From NCBI GenBank assembly GCA_027295975.1, contig JAPUJX010000253.1, positions 1 through 5,374 on the forward strand: 5,374 nt of DNA, read 5' to 3'. The stretch's first letter is position 1. Every line of letters starts with the position of its first letter. Of this stretch, positions 1 through 5,374 are shown piece by piece. Both the position numbers and the translations under genes were made by a program. The notes beneath the pieces were generated by a model. It was given only the letters and a program-made list of their open reading frames with translations. It was not told the origin of the DNA and ran no database searches. Source of the DNA: Gammaproteobacteria bacterium (GTDB lineage Bacteria > Pseudomonadota > Gammaproteobacteria > Pseudomonadales > Azotimanducaceae).

Positions 1-1468
1 CGTAGTCTATGGTCCTCGCTTGGGTTGCGATGTAACCGACGGACCGACGGCCTTCACCGGTATTCTCATAGAGAAACCGAAGTACGCCGAAGTCACGTCC
101 CTCCGCATCAACTCTAACCTCCTCGCCGTTTTCGGTACCCGTCAACTCGACGTCATCCTCGAATGCGCCCATTAAACCGTAACGGATTCGGCCAACCTGA
201 CCGGTACCCTTGATGGCGCCGAGCAGGTCAGTGGGTTTGGAGAGCTCAAAACCTGGAATCGACACGGATGCGGGGATGGATACGTCGGCCCCTCCGCCAA
301 TTCTCCGAGTATTGACGATCTGCACCGGCTGGGGAGAAAAAAGCTGAGTCGTTCGTCGGGACCCGGCCGTGTTACCACCCAGCCGCGCGGGCCTCGAACG
401 CGGGGTGGTGGCAAAAATTTCATTACCCTCGAGAAAAAACAGACGCTTTTCCGGAAAGAACGTCTCGGTAGAGGTCAGGTTTATCACCACATCGTCAGAC
501 TCGACCGCGCCGAAGTCGGGATTCAAGGTGGCGCTCATCTGGAGATTCGTCGACGGGCGCCAGAATACGTCCACACCGACCTTGCCCTCACCACCTTCCG
601 CCGCGGCGCCTTGCGACGCGGCATCGTATGTAGCCGATGCGTACGGATAGAAGTCCAACTGGCGCCTGGGTTTTACCGCTTCAAGCTCCATGGTCTGCAA
701 CGCGGACATGAAACGCGCGCCGGTCGGCGGAAGGGCGGGAAACCCGTAACGCTCATCTACGTAACCGACCAAACGGCTCACGTACAGGCCAATTTCTCTC
801 GCGCCCTGGGCGCTTGGCATGGCCATCATAGACCAGGGAAGCACCATCTCGGCACTCCATCCGTCATCGGTTCGAGCCGTTGCGGCGTCCCACGGACCAT
901 CCCACTCTTTGGAGTATTGCCGTTCGGGAGCGACCTTACCGTCGGCCAACGCGTTACCGAGATTCACGGAGAACCAGTAGCCGTAGAGGCCGGTCCCGGA
1001 AGTGTCGAGGGTGATACTCATCCCGTCGCGAAGGAAATAATCGTCTCGTGAACTCAACCGTTCGATCAGGGTATCCGGTGGCTGTTCCGCAACCATGCTT
1101 ACGTACAGCGCCGTGGCCGTGTAGAAATAGCGCACAATTGTCTTGTGCCGGGGCACTTCGAGGGTATCCGGCTCGAGTACCCGCATCTCATCGTAACCCG
1201 CAACCTGACCCCAGATCGGCTCGTTCAATTCACCATCCAGGACAAACTCGAAGTCGTCCTCCTCGAATCCTGGAACGATGATGATCAACCCCGGCGCCAC
1301 CCCGGAGGTGGTCAGCGGCAATCGCGCCTGGATCGGGGTTTTGCCCGCGCTTGCAGATGAAATTGTCGTGCCTGCATCCACCTCGACGGACGCCGCGCGC
1401 GCCGATGTGGCGAAAAGCAGCGCAAGTGTGATGAACAGTACCGACGGGTACAAGTTCCACTTCCACAT
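1..1468 (-). CDS. Carbohydrate-binding family 9-like / DUF5916 outer-membrane-type protein, N-terminal part (cut by left edge)
   Basis: The minus strand is open from an ATG at 1468 to the window edge, giving 489 codons without a stop. Residues 1-25 form a Sec signal peptide: Lys3, a hydrophobic core VLFITLALLFA, and the cleavage motif ARA|A. Residues about 76-260 look like a family-9-type carbohydrate-binding domain, opening with LDGELNEPIW (77-86) and carrying SSRDDYFLRDG (139-149). From about residue 268 the DUF5916 hallmarks appear: TLNPDFGAVES (314-324) and FFPEKRLFFLEG (337-348). Full-length family members are roughly 700-800 residues, so the remaining C-terminal part lies outside the window. 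The family is generally predicted to be secreted or in the outer membrane; its substrate is unknown. ATG 1468 was chosen because it gives a compact signal peptide, but it has no good Shine-Dalgarno. In-frame ATGs at 1501 and 1507 would add 11 or 13 residues. The gene is divergent from the MarR gene and lies downstream of a putative attenuator. Family assignment is firm; function is not. Confidence 0.93.
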   Translation of the reverse strand, partial: MWKWNLYPSVLFITLALLFATSARAASVEVDAGTTISSASAGKTPIQARLPLTTSGVAPGLIIIVPGFEEDDFEFVLDGELNEPIWGQVAGYDEMRVLEPDTLEVPRHKTIVRYFYTATALYVSMVAEQPPDTLIERLSSRDDYFLRDGMSITLDTSGTGLYGYWFSVNLGNALADGKVAPERQYSKEWDGPWDAATARTDDGWSAEMVLPWSMMAMPSAQGAREIGLYVSRLVGYVDERYGFPALPPTGARFMSALQTMELEAVKPRRQLDFYPYASATYDAASQGAAAEGGEGKVGVDVFWRPSTNLQMSATLNPDFGAVESDDVVINLTSTETFFPEKRLFFLEGNEIFATTPRSRPARLGGNTAGSRRTTQLFSPQPVQIVNTRRIGGGADVSIPASVSIPGFELSKPTDLLGAIKGTGQVGRIRYGLMGAFEDDVELTGTENGEEVRVDAEGRDFGVLRFLYENTGEGRRSVGYIATQARTIDY

Positions 1469-1500
1469 CAAGGTTTCAGTCAAGATACTACAGCGGTGCA

Positions 1501-1518
1501 TAAACATGTTTACAAACA
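1501..1518. promoter_or_regulatory. Overlapping palindromes just upstream of the DUF5916 start
   Basis: A perfect 12-base palindrome, TAAACATGTTTA, spans 1501-1512. It overlaps a second inverted repeat, TGTTT-AC-AAACA, at 1507-1518. Both lie between the putative terminator and the chosen DUF5916 start, and the first contains the alternative start codons at 1507 and 1501. This may be an operator acting on DUF5916 expression. The binding protein is unknown, and an AT-rich palindrome of this length can occur by chance. Confidence 0.35.
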
Positions 1519-1519
1519 C

Positions 1520-1545
1520 AAAAAAAGGGCGCCCTTCAGCGCCCT
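1520..1545 (-). terminator. Intrinsic terminator inside the DUF5916 leader (attenuator terminator)
   Basis: On the minus strand, AGGGCGC (1545-1539) and GCGCCCT (1532-1526) form a perfect GC-rich 7-bp stem with a 6-nt loop. The stem is followed by seven Ts at 1526-1520, the last stem base counting as the first T. This is a textbook rho-independent terminator. It sits between the putative promoter and the DUF5916 ATG, and there is no upstream minus-strand gene for it to end, so it most likely controls read-through into DUF5916. On the plus strand the hairpin is not followed by Ts, so it would not terminate in that direction. Confidence 0.8.
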
Positions 1546-1573
1546 GTTCAAGGCTTAGGAGAAGCCTCAAGGG
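1542..1573 (-). promoter_or_regulatory. Alternative (antiterminator-like) hairpin competing with the terminator
   Basis: In the minus-strand RNA, bases 1570-1562 (UUGAGGCUU) pair with 1556-1548 (AAGCCUUGA), counting two G-U pairs, around the 5-nt loop CUCCU. The stem can be extended past a 3-nt bulge (1547-1545) by CCC at 1573-1571 pairing with GGG at 1544-1542. Those three Gs are part of the terminator's 5' arm, so the extended hairpin and the terminator cannot both form. The hairpin lies almost wholly inside the leader ORF, so translation would disrupt it. The pairing is read directly; the regulatory role is inferred. Confidence 0.5.
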
Positions 1574-1580
1574 TAGCCAA
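1548..1580 (-). CDS. Putative 10-residue leader peptide MATLEASPKP upstream of DUF5916
   Basis: A TTG start at 1580 is preceded at six-nucleotide spacing by AAAGGAG (1593-1587), the strongest Shine-Dalgarno on this transcript. It opens a reading frame of ten codons ending in CCT-TGA. The stop is only two bases before the 5' arm of the intrinsic terminator. The last residues are Ser-Pro-Lys-Pro, with proline as the final codon before UGA. Proline in that position slows peptide release in known cases such as TnaC, so a ribosome pausing here would cover the terminator's 5' arm. The ORF is not in frame with DUF5916. I do not recognise the peptide as a named leader. Support comes from the ribosome-binding site and the geometry; the start is non-ATG and the ORF is very short, so chance remains possible. 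Confidence 0.5.
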   Translation of the reverse strand: MATLEASPKP

Positions 1581-1597
1581 AGCTAACTCCTTTAATA

Positions 1598-1626
1598 AGG
1601 ATACATACTATGTGGACATATATCAA
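1598..1626 (-). promoter_or_regulatory. Putative sigma70 promoter for the leader and DUF5916
   Basis: On the minus strand, a -35-like TTGATA (1626-1621) is followed after 17 bases by TATCCT (1603-1598). These match the consensus at five and four of six positions. Transcription would start near 1591, right at the leader's ribosome-binding site. An overlapping alternative is TTGGAT (1632-1627), 16 bases, then TAGTAT (1610-1605), with a start near 1598 that leaves a more normal 5' end. Either would drive the leader ORF and, past the terminator, DUF5916. Confidence 0.4.
1603..1620. promoter_or_regulatory. Interlocked inverted repeats ACATA-C-TATGT-GG-ACATA, possible MarR operator
   Basis: Three 5-base half-sites alternate in orientation: ACATA (1603-1607), TATGT (1609-1613) and ACATA (1616-1620). 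They make one palindrome with a 1-base centre and another, TATGTGGACATA, with a 2-base centre. They lie between or over the -35 and -10 elements of the minus-strand promoter, where a bound repressor would block transcription. MarR proteins usually bind AT-rich palindromes in the divergent region beside their own gene, which is the arrangement here. Binding by this MarR is inferred. Confidence 0.4.
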
Positions 1627-1639
1627 ATCCAATTTGGAT
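1627..1639. promoter_or_regulatory. Inverted repeat ATCCAA-T-TTGGAT, possible MarR operator
   Basis: This is a perfect inverted repeat with 6-base arms and a 1-base centre. It overlaps or abuts the -35 region of the putative minus-strand promoter and lies 69 bases upstream of the first MarR start. It differs in sequence from the ACATA/TATGT repeats next to it, so it may be bound by a different regulator. Size and placement fit a dimeric winged-helix repressor site. Confidence 0.4.
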
Positions 1640-1708
1640 CGGAAAGGGTTTCAGGGCCAACCGGGCGAAGTATGGGGTTGACGTAGTACTGACCAAGCGC
1701 CTTATCGT

Positions 1709-2254
1709 ATGATCGAACCCTTAGCTCGACCGAAATCACGACTATCGACAAAATTAATGAAAGCAGAATCAGCAGCGGACAAAGCCGGACCAGATATAGA
1801 AGCTGACGAAAACCTCGGGTTCCTGATCCATGAGGCCGCCCAGGCTATTTCCGTTGCTTACGGAACGGTGATGGCTCCGCTCGGGCTCACCAGACCTCAG
1901 GTTCGTGTCATTGTCTGGGTGGAACACAGTCCCGGCATCACTCAGGCCGAACTTTGCGATCGAATTGGGATCAGCCCCATGTCGATGACGGGCCTTCTGG
2001 ACAGAATGGAACTCAAACACCTGGTAAAACGGGTGGAAGACCCCGCCGATCGTCGCGTGAAACGCATTTTTCTGACTCACGAAGCGCTAAAACTAAAACC
2101 AGATATGGATAAAATCGCCACGGTGTTCAGACAGCAGGCGCGCAAAGGCATATCAAAGGGAGATATTACGACGGTCATCGAGGTATTGAAGAAGTTCAAA
2201 ACGAACGTTTCGCATATCAAGGAGGAGGCTCAACAGTCTAACAAACGCACTTGA
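1709..2254 (+). CDS. MarR-family transcriptional regulator
   Basis: This is a 181-residue protein from the first ATG. The core is a MarR winged helix-turn-helix: helices around LGFLIHEAAQAISVAYG (36-52) and LTRPQVRVIVWV (60-71), the recognition region ITQAELCDRIGISPMSMTGLLDRM (77-100), and the basic wing DPADRRVKRI (111-120). A C-terminal helical part (about 126-172) would form the dimer interface. Such proteins are dimeric DNA-binding regulators, often released by small aromatic or phenolic ligands; no ligand can be deduced here. Neither ATG 1709 nor the in-frame ATG 1757 (Met17) has a clear Shine-Dalgarno. The N-terminal 33 residues are an extra basic tail, and a -10-like TATGAT overlaps the first ATG (1708-1713), so the true start may be 1757, giving 165 residues. 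The gene is divergent from DUF5916 across a repeat-rich gap, which suggests autoregulation and control of that neighbour. Confidence 0.92.
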   Translation: MIEPLARPKSRLSTKLMKAESAADKAGPDIEADENLGFLIHEAAQAISVAYGTVMAPLGLTRPQVRVIVWVEHSPGITQAELCDRIGISPMSMTGLLDRMELKHLVKRVEDPADRRVKRIFLTHEALKLKPDMDKIATVFRQQARKGISKGDITTVIEVLKKFKTNVSHIKEEAQQSNKRT

Positions 2255-2427
2255 GACGACAGGTACGGATGTTCATTGAGCCATCAAAACGTTGAACACA
2301 AAACCCGTCTCGAGCCACGCCCACACTTGCACCAGCGCGTTCATGAAGGCTTAATCTTCAGCTGTACGCCAGTTCTATTTTGGGAACTCAATCGGACGCA
2401 GGACCGGCTGAGAAGAGGGACGAAGAA
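2255..2427. other. Gap between the MarR and DUF1592 genes; nothing convincing found
   Basis: These 173 bases hold no believable gene. The short plus-strand frame from 2276 to 2464 overlaps the lipoprotein start and has no recognisable product. I see no clear terminator after the MarR gene. A very weak promoter-like pair exists (TTGCAC at 2327-2332, CTTAAT at 2350-2355), too poor to call. Whether MarR and the DUF1592/DUF1552 pair share a transcript is therefore open. Confidence 0.6.
2415..2420 (+). promoter_or_regulatory. Shine-Dalgarno GAGGGA that fixes the TTG start of the DUF1592 lipoprotein
   Basis: GAGGGA lies seven bases before the TTG at 2428. The longer frame would begin at another TTG, 2380, which has no ribosome-binding site and would put 16 polar residues before the signal peptide. 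The site therefore favours 2428. Confidence 0.7.
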
Positions 2428-4086
2428 TTGCGTAAAATTCTGCAACTGGTCATCTTCGCATTAGTCATCGGCCTGGCTGCCTGTGACAGCGGTGATCCGG
2501 CTTCAACCGGGGGGCCCGTCGCGATGCGGCGGCTGACGCCGGAGCAATACAGGAACGCGATCGAGGATCTATTCGGCACGGCGATCGATGTCTCTGGTCG
2601 TTTCGAGCCGGATAGCCGCCGATCGGGTCTCAACGCGGTTGGAACTTCCCTCGTGGCCGTCACCCCGAGTGGGTTCGAACAATACGAGGCGATGGCTCGA
2701 AACATTGCCGCACAGGTCACCTCGACCGAACACCGCAATCGACTGCTCCCCTGCAAACCGGAATCGGCGACGGCATCCGACGACTCCTGCACGGAACAAA
2801 TAGTGGCAAGCTTCGGGCGCCTGCTTCTGCGGCGTCCGCTCGGCGACGACGAAGTGCACCTGCGCGTCGAATTCGCAAGCGCGGCTGCCGAGTCTCGCGC
2901 CGATTTCTACGCCGGCCTGGAACTCGCTCTTACCAGCCTGCTGGTGGCCCCCGACTTTATTTTCCGGATCGAGGTGGCCGAACCCGCCCCACTACCCGAT
3001 CGGCCTTACCGGCTGCTGTTATCCGATCATAGCCTGGCGTCCCGGCTGAGTTATTTCTTGTGGAACCGCGGACCCGACGAGGATCTGTTGACCGTTGCCG
3101 AACGCGGTGAACTCGACTCGCCGGCGGGACTGGCCCGCGAGGTGGACCGTCTGCTGGCTTCGGAACACCTCGCAGGCGGCGTACGCGCATTCTTCGAGGA
3201 TCTGTTTGTCTTCGATGAGTTCAACAATCTCGGCAAGGATGTTACCCGCTTTCCCCTCTACAGCAACCGCATGGCGGCGGATGCGCGCGAACAGACCCTG
3301 CGTTTTGTCGTTAAACATCTGGTTACGAAACAAGCCGACTACCGCGAGCTTTTTACCTCCAGGGAGTTACCGATCACCCGCAGCCTCGGCCCGCTCTACG
3401 GCGTTCCCGTATATGCGGCTGATGGTTGGGAGGAGATGGAGTTGCCGTCCAACCATCCACGCGCCGGACTGCTGTCTCACGCCAGTTTCGCAATGCTCTT
3501 CTCTCATCCGGGTCGAAGCTCACCGACCCTGCGCGGAGTTTTTCTGCGGGAGGCGTTGTTGTGCCAGACCGTTCCGGAAGCACCGGCAGATGTTGATTTT
3601 TCGCTCTTCGTTCAGGATGCGGATTCCCGGCACAGAACGGCGCGCGACCGCCTCCAGGTGCACGCAAACGAAGCCAGCTGCAATACCTGTCACAAGCTGA
3701 CGGACCCCATAGGCCTGGGACTGGAGGTATTCGACGGCATTGGGAAATACCGAACCAGCGAAAACGGGGCACCCATCGACACGAGCAGTGACCTCGACGG
3801 TCGCAGCTTTGCAAACCCCGTCGAACTCGGCCAGGCATTTGCCGAGAGTCCATTGATCGGCCCGTGCCTCGTCCAGAATCTGTATCGTTACGCGGTCGGC
3901 CGCGAGCAGACAAATCGCGAGCGTCGGTTGCTCCGCCATCTCGAAGTCAGGTTTGAAGAGACGGGGTACCGTCTTCCAGAGCTGATGCGCGATATCGCCA
4001 TGAGCGAGGGATTTCGTACCGCCTCGGCACCCAGAGAAGATACTGCCGAGCAAACGCCCGCCGGAAGCGCGAAGGAGGAGACATGA
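2428..4086 (+). CDS. DUF1592 domain lipoprotein (DUF1587-DUF1595-DUF1592-DUF1588-DUF1585)
   Basis: From the TTG at 2428 the protein has 552 residues. It starts with a lipoprotein signal: MRK, a hydrophobic stretch, and the lipobox LAAC with lipidated Cys19. Asp20 at +2 would favour retention in the inner membrane if the E. coli rule applies. The domain series follows: DUF1587 (about 33-95, starting RRLTPEQYRNAIEDLFG), DUF1595 (about 121-185, FGRLLLRRPLGDDE and LLVAPDFIFRIE), DUF1592 (about 200-328, LASRLSYFLWNRGPDEDL), DUF1588 (about 345-445) and DUF1585 (about 460-532, ending MRDIAMSEGFRT). DUF1588 carries CNTCH at 418-422 followed by DPIGLGLEVFDGIGKYR, the conserved cytochrome-like motif of this family; heme binding is not proven. 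The N-terminal cytochrome domain seen in many larger planctomycete homologues is absent. The last four bases overlap the next gene, implying coupled translation. The enzymatic role is unknown. Confidence 0.93.
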   Translation: MRKILQLVIFALVIGLAACDSGDPASTGGPVAMRRLTPEQYRNAIEDLFGTAIDVSGRFEPDSRRSGLNAVGTSLVAVTPSGFEQYEAMARNIAAQVTSTEHRNRLLPCKPESATASDDSCTEQIVASFGRLLLRRPLGDDEVHLRVEFASAAAESRADFYAGLELALTSLLVAPDFIFRIEVAEPAPLPDRPYRLLLSDHSLASRLSYFLWNRGPDEDLLTVAERGELDSPAGLAREVDRLLASEHLAGGVRAFFEDLFVFDEFNNLGKDVTRFPLYSNRMAADAREQTLRFVVKHLVTKQADYRELFTSRELPITRSLGPLYGVPVYAADGWEEMELPSNHPRAGLLSHASFAMLFSHPGRSSPTLRGVFLREALLCQTVPEAPADVDFSLFVQDADSRHRTARDRLQVHANEASCNTCHKLTDPIGLGLEVFDGIGKYRTSENGAPIDTSSDLDGRSFANPVELGQAFAESPLIGPCLVQNLYRYAVGREQTNRERRLLRHLEVRFEETGYRLPELMRDIAMSEGFRTASAPREDTAEQTPAGSAKEET

Positions 4087-5374
4087 ATTATCACAGCCAA
4101 TCCAAAATCCCCCGCCGGGGCTTTCTGCGAGGGACCCTGAAAGGCGCCGCCGTCGCGGTTGCTCTGCCGTTTCTGAACGTATTCCTCAACACAAGTGGCA
4201 ATGCGGTGGCAGCCACCGGTGCTCCTTTGCCCAGGCGTTTCGGAACCTGGTTCTTCGGCTGCGGGATGAATCCGCTACGCTGGAATCCGGCCACCCAGGG
4301 CAGTGATTGGGAGCTGACACCGGAACTCGCACCCATAACAGACCTGCGAGATCGCATGAACATCCTCAGCGGCTTCAGCGTGCTGATGGATGGCGAAGCA
4401 AACCAAGTTCATCGTACGGGCGTGTTCGGAACCCTCTGCGGCGGCGCCCCGAAGAAAACGGACGAGGTGGAAGGGCCGAGCCTCGACGTCCTGATTTCCG
4501 ACGAAATAGGCACCAAAACCCGCTTCCGCTCGATCGAGATGGCTGCGACCGGAAATTCCACCCACAGCAACAGCCTGCGGGATGTGAACAATGTGAACCC
4601 CGCCGAACCCAGCCCGCTATCACTTTATACGCGGATTTTTGGATCAGGATTCGCCGACCCGAACGCGGCCGAGTTCACTCCGGACCCGCGGCTGTTGCTG
4701 CGCAAGAGCGCTCTGGCCATCGTCGCCGAGGACCGGAAGCGCCTCGAAAGACAGTTGGGGCAGAGCGATCGCACCCGTCTCGACCAGTATTTCACCTCGT
4801 TACGGCAACTCGAACAACAGATCGAACTGCAACTCCGGAAGCCACCACCATTACAGGCCTGCTCGGTGCCCCCAGCGCCGGTCGAAGAGCCCACTGACAC
4901 CGAAATCGAGCACGTGATGTCGAATCACGCCCTGATGGCGCAAATGTTGGCTCTGGCGCTGGCCTGTGACCAGACGCGAGTCTTCAACATGGTGTTCTCG
5001 AATCGAGCCTCGAGCCTGCGCAGACCCGGCAGCTCCGACACCCACCATACGCTGACTCATGAGGAACCACGCGACCCCAACCTCGGCTATCAGCCCAAGG
5101 CGACCTACTTCGTGTTGAAGAGCATGGAGGCGTGGGCGAACCTGGTTGCAACCCTGGATGCGGTACCCGAAGGCGACGGCACGCTGCTCGACAACTGCCT
5201 GGTAATGGCACACTCGGAGACATCCGAAGCCAACACCCACAGCGTGGTGGGTTTGCCTTTCATGATCGCTGGAACCGCCGGCGGGCGCATGCGCACGGGC
5301 CTGCACGTGAGAGGAGTCGGCGAGTCGACGAGCCGTGTCGGGCTGACCATGCAACAGCTGATGGGCCTCAACGT
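4083..5374 (+). CDS. DUF1552 (HXXSHH family) Tat-exported protein, C-terminus cut by right edge
   Basis: The ATG at 4083 overlaps the previous stop as ATGA and follows a strong GGAGGAG site (4074-4080). The visible 430 codons begin with a twin-arginine signal, PRRGFLRG (10-17), a hydrophobic core, and a likely cleavage near AVA|A (43/44), so the protein is probably exported folded through Tat. The mature part has the DUF1552 pattern: FFGCGMNPLRWNP (57-69), NILSGFSVL, DVLISDEIG, a helical YFTSLRQLEQQIELQL segment, the histidine cluster DTHHTLTH (319-326; His321, His322, His326) that corresponds to the family's HXXSHH signature, and HSETSEANTHSVVGLPFMIAG (377-397) followed by GGRMRTGLH. Family members are usually about 430-460 residues, so only a short tail should be missing. 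The family has been linked to alkaline-phosphatase-like folds, but no activity is established. It is the usual partner of DUF1592-type proteins. Confidence 0.93.
   Translation, partial: MNYHSQSKIPRRGFLRGTLKGAAVAVALPFLNVFLNTSGNAVAATGAPLPRRFGTWFFGCGMNPLRWNPATQGSDWELTPELAPITDLRDRMNILSGFSVLMDGEANQVHRTGVFGTLCGGAPKKTDEVEGPSLDVLISDEIGTKTRFRSIEMAATGNSTHSNSLRDVNNVNPAEPSPLSLYTRIFGSGFADPNAAEFTPDPRLLLRKSALAIVAEDRKRLERQLGQSDRTRLDQYFTSLRQLEQQIELQLRKPPPLQACSVPPAPVEEPTDTEIEHVMSNHALMAQMLALALACDQTRVFNMVFSNRASSLRRPGSSDTHHTLTHEEPRDPNLGYQPKATYFVLKSMEAWANLVATLDAVPEGDGTLLDNCLVMAHSETSEANTHSVVGLPFMIAGTAGGRMRTGLHVRGVGESTSRVGLTMQQLMGLN

Noticed and set aside
1526..1545. Hairpin as a plus-strand terminator
   Set aside because: On the plus strand the stem is preceded by As and followed by GTTCAAGG, with no T-tract; it works only in the minus direction.
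369..1586. Plus-strand open frames opposite the DUF5916 gene (369-650, 611-1051, 1048-1281, 1145-1360, 1278-1586)
   Set aside because: They are shadows. The minus-strand frame shows a signal peptide and clear family motifs throughout; the plus-strand translations are low-complexity and match nothing recognisable.
2327..2355. Promoter-like pair TTGCAC / CTTAAT upstream of the DUF1592 lipoprotein
   Set aside because: Only three and four of six consensus bases match; such pairs are expected by chance in 170 bases.
2276..2464. 62-codon plus-strand frame between the MarR and DUF1592 genes
   Set aside because: It has no ribosome-binding site or recognisable product, and its end overlaps the lipoprotein signal peptide in another frame.
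3679..3693. CNTCH as proof of a c-type cytochrome
   Set aside because: The motif is conserved in DUF1588, but a single CXXCH without an identifiable distal ligand or known holoprotein does not establish covalent heme.
3374..4053. Long minus-strand frames of 177-179 codons opposite the DUF1592 gene
   Set aside because: The opposite strand encodes well-conserved DUF1592/DUF1588/DUF1585 motifs; these frames arise from the high GC of that gene.
4307..4917. Plus-strand frames of 196 and 92 codons, and several minus-strand frames, inside the DUF1552 gene
   Set aside because: The DUF1552 frame is open from its Tat signal to the edge with family motifs all along; the others are shadows.

Overview
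The window looks like chromosomal DNA from a Gram-negative bacterium with fairly high GC, most likely a proteobacterium and plausibly a marine or soil gammaproteobacterium. This is inferred from three things: an outer-membrane-type DUF5916 protein, a D+2 lipoprotein, and a Tat-exported partner. No rRNA, tRNA or marker gene fixes the taxon. No mobile element, CRISPR array or tRNA was seen.

Layout. (1) Positions 1-1468, minus strand: the N-terminal 489 codons of a secreted protein with a family-9-type carbohydrate-binding domain followed by DUF5916. It runs off the left edge. (2) Positions 1469-1708: a divergent control region. On the minus strand it reads, in order, inverted repeats, a sigma70-like promoter, a strong Shine-Dalgarno site, a 10-codon ORF ending Pro-UGA, an alternative hairpin, and an intrinsic terminator whose U-tract ends about 50 nt before the DUF5916 start. 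This has the form of a transcription attenuator and is the most interesting thing here. (3) Positions 1709-2254, plus strand: a MarR-family regulator, divergent from the DUF5916 gene and well placed to act on the repeats between them. (4) Positions 2255-2427: a short gap with no convincing gene. (5) Positions 2428-4086, plus strand: a lipoprotein with the complete DUF1587-DUF1595-DUF1592-DUF1588-DUF1585 series. (6) Positions 4083-5374, plus strand: a Tat-exported DUF1552 (HXXSHH) protein that overlaps the previous gene by 4 bases. It is cut by the right edge close to its expected C-terminus.

How the genes may work together. The DUF1592 and DUF1552 genes form a translationally coupled pair of exported proteins; this pairing is common in planctomycetes and some proteobacteria, and its biochemical role is unknown. 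The MarR protein probably regulates its own promoter and the divergent DUF5916 transcript. That transcript seems to have a second, RNA-level control through the leader peptide and terminator. Whether MarR also controls the DUF1592/DUF1552 pair cannot be told from the sequence.
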